Below are positions 58,838 through 64,000 of a DNA stretch of 64,000 nucleotides, one piece after another. Each line of letters begins with the position of its first letter. Position 1 is the first letter of the stretch. The translations under genes and the position numbers were made by a program. Location of the stretch: NCBI RefSeq assembly GCF_040958095.1, contig NC_091152.1, positions 17,381,796 to 17,445,795 of the forward strand, given 5' to 3'. The DNA is from Procambarus clarkii. Taxonomy: Eukaryota > Arthropoda > Malacostraca > Decapoda > Cambaridae. The notes under the pieces were generated by a model. It was not told where the DNA came from. It did no database searches and saw nothing but the letters and a program-made list of their open reading frames with translations.

Positions 58838-59544
58838 TTAGTATTGTTTTTGAATGACGCAAAAGTTGGACAGCTTTTCCATTCAATAGGGAGTGAGTTC
58901 CATAGACTGGGTCCCTTTATTTGCATAGAGTGTTTACACAGATTAAGTTTGACTCTGGGGATATCAAAGAGATATTTATTTCAGGTGTGGTGATAATGGG
59001 TCCTATTACATCTGTCCAGGGAGAGTTTCAGAGCAGGATTTGCATTTAAGAACAGGGTTTTGTAAATGTAGTTGACACAAGAGAATTTGTGGAGTGAGAT
59101 TATGTTTAGCATGTTTAGGGAGTTAAACAATGGGGCTGAGTGTTGTCTGAAAGCAGAATTTGTTATTATTCTGATAGCAGATTTTTGCTGGGTGATGATG
59201 GACTTGAGGTGGTTTGCAGTGGTTGAACCCCATGCACAGATACCATAGTTGAGATAGGGATAGATTAGTGCATAATATAGAGAGATGAGAGCAGAGTTAG
59301 GTACATAATATCTGATTTCGGAGAGTATACCAACTGTTTTAGAGACTTTCTTAGTTATGTGTTGTATGTGGGTGCTGGTAATTGTGAGAGTGTGTGAGGC
59401 CGGCTGTATAAATGAGTAAGTACCTATGTGTGTATTTCTGGTGATTCTATTCTCTAAATGTGAATTCAAGGTCAGGTGTTCCGTCGCATTGTCACTAAGA
59501 GCACCTGCAGTGGTGAAGTGAAGTGTGGTTCATATGAAAGTTTT

Positions 59545-60536
<992 letters not shown>

Positions 60537-61295
60537 CACGAGACGGTACGTAACATCACAGTAGAGACGGTACGTAACATCACAGTAGAGACGGTACGTA
60601 ACATCACAGTAGAGACGGTACGTAACATCACAGTAGAGACGGTACGTAACATCACAGTAGAGACGGTACGTAACATCACAGTAGAGACGGTACGTAACAC
60701 CACAGTAGAGACGGTACGTAACATCACAGTAGAGACGGTACGTAACATCACAGTAGAGACGGTACGTAACACCACAGTAGAGACGGTACGTAACATCACA
60801 GTAGAGACGGTACGTAACATCAGAGTAGAGACGGTACGTAACATCACAGTAGAGACGGTACGTAACATCACAGTAGAGACGGTACATAACATCACAGTAG
60901 AGACGGTACGTAACATCAGAGTAGAGACGGTACGTAACATCACAGTAGGGACGGTACGTAACATCAGAGTAGAGACGGTACGTAACATCACAGTAGAGAC
61001 GGTACGTAACATCACAGTAGAGACGGTACGTAACATCACAGTAGAGACGGTACGTAACATCACAGTAGAGACGGTACGTAACACCACAGTAGAGACGGTA
61101 CGTAACATCACAGTAGAGACGGTACGTAACACCACAGTAGAGACGGTACGTAACATCACAGTAGAGACGGTACGTAACATCACAGTAGAGACGGTACGTA
61201 ACACCACAGTAGAGACGGTACGTAACACCACAGTAGAGACGGTACGAAACATCACAGTAGAGACGGTACGTAACATCACAGTAGAGACGGTACAT
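60537..61295 (+). repeat. 24-bp minisatellite, about 32 copies
   Basis: Unit 'gagacggtacgtaacatcac' + 'agta' with variants acc for atc, agagta for acagta, and single 'acat' or 'gggacgg' units. Minus-strand frames with 8-residue repeats (YRLYCDVT or RTVSTVML) are artefacts of the unit length. Confidence 0.96.
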
Positions 61296-61298
61296 AGC

Positions 61299-61845
61299 TT
61301 ACATCCCTCGAGGGTAATGTTTATATTTCTATGTAATGTCGTTAGCCTTTTCTTTGTCATCTATTATCCTCACCCGCGAGCATATTGTTGTGGGCAGCAA
61401 GACGCACCGTACCCACCATGCGTGAGAAGGAGGCTTATATGCCTCTATGTCCTCCCTATCCACGAGGGACGGTTGATGGCCCTCCGTCCCTCCTCCCTCC
61501 ATCCACGAAGGTCGATGTGAGTTGATGGCCCTCGGTCCCCTATTCACCTACAGCCACTCAAGATGATATTAGTTAAATTATCTTTTACCTACTTTGATTT
61601 AATATCTGGTCTTTTTCCATGACTTCATGTCCTGATTATGGTTCCCTCTCATTACAAAGTTTGTTCCCCAGAGGTCACAACCACGATAATGGCTCATCAT
61701 TCACGTTGGAACTTTGTCCTTGATATAATTCTTCTTTTCCTTCGTACTGGACCAATTTCCTAGCAACGAGATTTTTTCCTCATGTGTCCAATAATCAACT
61801 CCTTGTGACTAGATCGTCGCCGTATTCCTGGTCCTTCTTCACCGA
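61299..61845. other. No gene recognised
   Basis: Contains a local duplication of 'ccacga(g/a)gg' with 'gttgatggccctc(c/g)gtcc' (about 61461-61540). Otherwise unremarkable. Confidence 0.4.
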
Positions 61846-61848
61846 CAC

Positions 61849-62686
61849 AGTGTGTCTGCAGAAGGTGACGAGGCCAGTGTTGCGGCGCCCTAGAAGGCGC
61901 CACCGACACAGTGTGTCTGCAGAAGGTGACGAGGCCAGTGTTGCGGCGCCCTAGAAGGCGGCACCGACACAGTGTGTCTGCAGAAGGTGACGAGGGCAGT
62001 GTTACGGCGCCCTAGAAGGCGCCACCGACACAGTGTGTCTGCAGAAGGTGACGAGGCCAGTGTTACGGCGCCCTAGAAGGCGCCACCGACACAGTGTGTC
62101 TGCAGAAGGTGACGAGGGCAGTGTTACGGCGCCCTAGAAGGCGCCACCGACACAGTGTGTCTGCAGAAGGTGACGAGGGCAGTGTTACGGCGCCCTAGAA
62201 GGCGCCACCGACACAGTGTGTCTGCAGAAGGTGACGAGGGCCAGTGTTACGGCGCCCTAGAAGGCGCCACCGACACAGTGTGTCTGCAGAAGGTGACGAG
62301 GGCCAGTGTTACGGCGCCCTAGAAGGCGCCACCGACACAGTGTGTCTGCAGAAGGTGACGAGGGCAGTGTTGCGGCGCCCTAGAAGGCGGCACCGACACA
62401 GTGTGTCTGCAGAAGGTGACGAGGGCCAGTGTTACGGCGCCACCGACACAGTGTGCCTGCAGAAGGTGACGAGGCCAGTGTTACGGCGCCCTAGAAGGCG
62501 CCACCGACACAGTGTGTCTGCAGAAGGTGACGAGGGCCAGTGTTACGGCGCCCTAGAAGGCGCCACCGACACAGTGTGTCTGCAGAAGGTGACGAGGCCA
62601 GTGTTACGGCGCCCTAGAAGGCGCCACCGACACAGTGTGTCTGCAGAAGGTGACGAGGCCAGTGTTACGGCGCCCTAGAAGGCGGC
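61849..62686 (+). repeat. 61-bp minisatellite, about 14 copies
   Basis: Unit 'caccgacacagtgtgtctgc' + 'agaaggtgacgaggccagtg' + 'ttacggcgccctagaaggcg' + 'c', 60-62 bp by loss or gain of one base (gaggcc / gagggc / gagggcc). One copy at about 62438 lacks 18 bases. Each unit carries a 'ggcgcc...ggcgcc' inverted pair. The last unit overlaps the 3' end of the minus-strand gene. Confidence 0.95.
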
Positions 62687-64000
62687 AGGCCCCTGCAGGC
62701 TCCTGATGGTGACGACGGGAACCACCAGCATGAGGCAACATGCAAGAAATATTAGCACCAACAGCAACAGTAATATTACCACGACGATGGCGAGAGAGTC
62801 TTTAAGGTGCCACTTACTCCTTCCTAGGAGGGGGTGGGTAGGGCAAGATGAGAGATGTGCCTCATGGGAGCAGTGTGAGAGTGGTGGGTGTCGCGCCTGG
62901 GATGAGAACTCTTTGGGTTGAGAGTGAACGCCAAGTGTACCAAGTGGACCGGTGGATGACCCGGAAGTAGGCGCTGGAGCTGGACGAGGAGCAGCCATTA
63001 GGTCGGTCGTTGTTTCTGTCTCTCTCGGCGACCCACCAGAGGTCGTGCGATGGTGACGTCGAACTGTCGTTGCGGAGTATCCGAGACTATTCTGCAGGGA
63101 TATGATAAAACATTTCACCTTCTCAAGGTTCAAATCAACACAGGTGTTACAGTGATGATGTGCGGACTGTGACAAGTGAAGGTCAGCGAGCGAGCGTGAG
63201 TCTCCGTCCCGCGGCTCTCTCTCTTCCGCCTCTCCCAGAACACGCAACTCTTCATGGCTAATTGTTCTTATTAATTTAGATTCTTCAGACTTTTGTCCAT
63301 AGATGTCTCTCGTCCCTAGCTTATCTTCCAGATCATTATGGCTTATTATCCCTTCATCATCTTCTATATTAGGTTGTTTTATCAGCTTCCGCCGCAACCT
63401 TCCCACGGTAATGACGTCTTCAACTACGTCTTTAAAAATGTCCAGGTCTTCTGCCAGCTCTCCGACCATTACTGTCCACTGCGTCCGGTCCACATGTTCT
63501 TCAGCCTCTTTCACTTCCGACATCGGATCTTTGCGCATCATCTGAGACAGATTTGTTTGTTCTTCAATGTTCGCTTCTTCGTTCTTCGTTTTCTGTTGCT
63601 GGTCTTCTTGAACACTCATTTTGAGGTGTTTGGTTGGGGAAGTGAGAGGCTTCCCAGGAGGCAAGACGGCGTAGTGAGGGCGTGTTCGGGCGGCACCAGA
63701 AGGTTCCTCATCATAGACATTCCTGGAGTGGTGGATGTCTTCAGAGCGGGTGGTGGCCTCGTCAGCCACTGAGTATGCGTGCTCAGACTGTGTGTCCCAG
63801 CTGCCACCTTCAGTAAGGATAACCAGGAGGTCGAGGGCCTCCTCAGGGTTGGCACGGGGTTCGAGGGCGTCCTCAGGGTTGGCATGGGGTTCGAGGGCGT
63901 CCTCAGGGTTGACATGGGGTTCGAGGGCCTCCTCAGGGTTGACATGGGGTTCGAGGGCCTCCTCAGGGTTGACATGGGGTTCGAGGGCGTCCTCAGGGTT
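62675..64000 (-). CDS. Unidentified repeat-containing protein with C-terminal membrane anchor (partial)
   Basis: Open for 441 codons from the right window edge to a TAG at 62675-62677; the start lies beyond 64000. The visible N-terminus is about six 10-residue repeats 'NPE(E/D)ALEP(H/R)(V/A)' coded by a 30-bp tandem repeat (63826-64000). A charged, mostly polar region follows, including 'GELAEDLDIFKDVVEDVITV', a small Cys/His cluster 'HHHCNTCVDLNLEKVKC' and a Pro/Ser/Thr-rich part. A strongly hydrophobic segment 'LAIVVVILLLLLVLIFLACC' near residues 402-430 is followed by 11 residues. The layout suggests a tail-anchored or single-pass protein with a large soluble N-terminal domain. I do not recognise the family. 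The frame is unlike the minisatellite frames (varied sequence, no period after the first repeats). The last residues and the stop come from the neighbouring minisatellite unit, so the original C-terminus may have been altered, or a splice site may precede it. Confidence 0.6.
   Translation of the reverse strand, partial: NPEDALEPHVNPEEALEPHVNPEEALEPHVNPEDALEPHANPEDALEPRANPEEALDLLVILTEGGSWDTQSEHAYSVADEATTRSEDIHHSRNVYDEEPSGAARTRPHYAVLPPGKPLTSPTKHLKMSVQEDQQQKTKNEEANIEEQTNLSQMMRKDPMSEVKEAEEHVDRTQWTVMVGELAEDLDIFKDVVEDVITVGRLRRKLIKQPNIEDDEGIISHNDLEDKLGTRDIYGQKSEESKLIRTISHEELRVLGEAEEREPRDGDSRSLADLHLSQSAHHHCNTCVDLNLEKVKCFIISLQNSLGYSATTVRRHHRTTSGGSPRETETTTDLMAAPRPAPAPTSGSSTGPLGTLGVHSQPKEFSSQARHPPLSHCSHEAHLSSCPTHPLLGRSKWHLKDSLAIVVVILLLLLVLIFLACCLMLVVPVVTIRSLQGPAAF
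63826..64000 (+). repeat. 30-bp tandem repeat within the partial gene
   Basis: Unit 'cctcctcagggttgacatgg' + 'ggttcgaggg', nearly six copies to the window edge, differing at c(c/g)t and (a/c)(t/c). The length is a multiple of three and the frame is kept. Confidence 0.93.

Larger units (their letters stand above)
57248..59500 (-). mobile_element. LINE-C: CR1/L2-like element, C-terminal half and 3' UTR, interrupted
   Basis: Minus strand. 58981-59469 encodes 'KKVSKTVGILSEIRYYVPNS', 'YYALIYPYLNYGICAWGSTT' and 'KSIITQQKSAIRIITNSAFR', the thumb and post-polymerase region. It continues through 58850-58960 as 'LFDIPRVKLNLCKHSMQIKG' and 'PSLWNSLPIEWKSCPTF'. The 3' UTR resumes at 57726 after a TIR element and ends with the conserved core and (AAAT)n (57248-57285). 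The polymerase palm is missing. Confidence 0.82.

Noticed and set aside
62244-62678. A 144-codon Arg/His-rich + strand frame
   Set aside because: Translation of the 61-bp minisatellite, shifting phase with unit-length changes.

Overview
This is a eukaryotic, repeat-dominated stretch of animal genome. The mix of CR1-like LINEs, a Penelope-like element, tRNA-derived SINEs, Helitrons, very long (GT)n/(CT)n/(TA)n tracts and minisatellites fits a decapod crustacean. Several repeats look like ones I remember from crayfish such as Procambarus, but that organism call rests on memory, not on a search. I see no bacterial-type genes, rRNA, CRISPR array or intact tRNA gene.

Layout. 1-205 is the 5' edge of a Penelope-like element. 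449-6262 is a module bounded by inverted arms of about 390 bp, with an interior almost devoid of T on the + strand. A broken Tigger/pogo transposase follows (6345-7660). 8165-14283 and 15372-19201 are two decayed copies, in the same orientation, of one RNase H-bearing LINE (LINE-I here). 19200-32600 is a mosaic of 5'-truncated CR1-like LINEs (LINE-A, -B, -C here), SINEs, a solo LTR with its target duplication, (GT)n and (TA)n tracts, and 39-bp and 35-bp minisatellites. 32955-35105 is a 16-bp minisatellite. 35715-38719 holds non-autonomous Helitrons with a nested MITE and a nested retroposon. 38788-43955 holds the longest LINE-A copy, a SINE with a LINE-A tail, and a Penelope-like element. 44268-46333 is a 21-bp minisatellite. 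46697-57100 is repeat-poorer, with 59-bp and 52-bp tandem arrays, two SINE copies and an ORF1-only retroposon. 57248-60150 is LINE-C interrupted by a TIR element that itself carries a hairpin retroposon, then LINE-B. 60537-62690 holds 24-bp and 61-bp minisatellites.

The only convincing host coding sequence is on the minus strand at the right edge (62675 to beyond 64000). It is open throughout, begins in 10-residue repeats and ends in a hydrophobic membrane segment. Its stop codon lies inside the adjoining minisatellite.

Most striking observations: (1) near-total T loss inside the 449-6262 module, where a recognisable LINE-A tail has lost 12 of 13 T (10 as T-to-C) while other bases barely changed; (2) a 78-bp double-hairpin retroposon with an (AAC)n tail; (3) a 52-bp array, derived from that retroposon, that repeats a consensus 5' splice site nine times; (4) an ORF1-only, HAL1-like retroposon with 13-bp target duplications; (5) two separate SINE/LINE 3'-tail partnerships inside one window.
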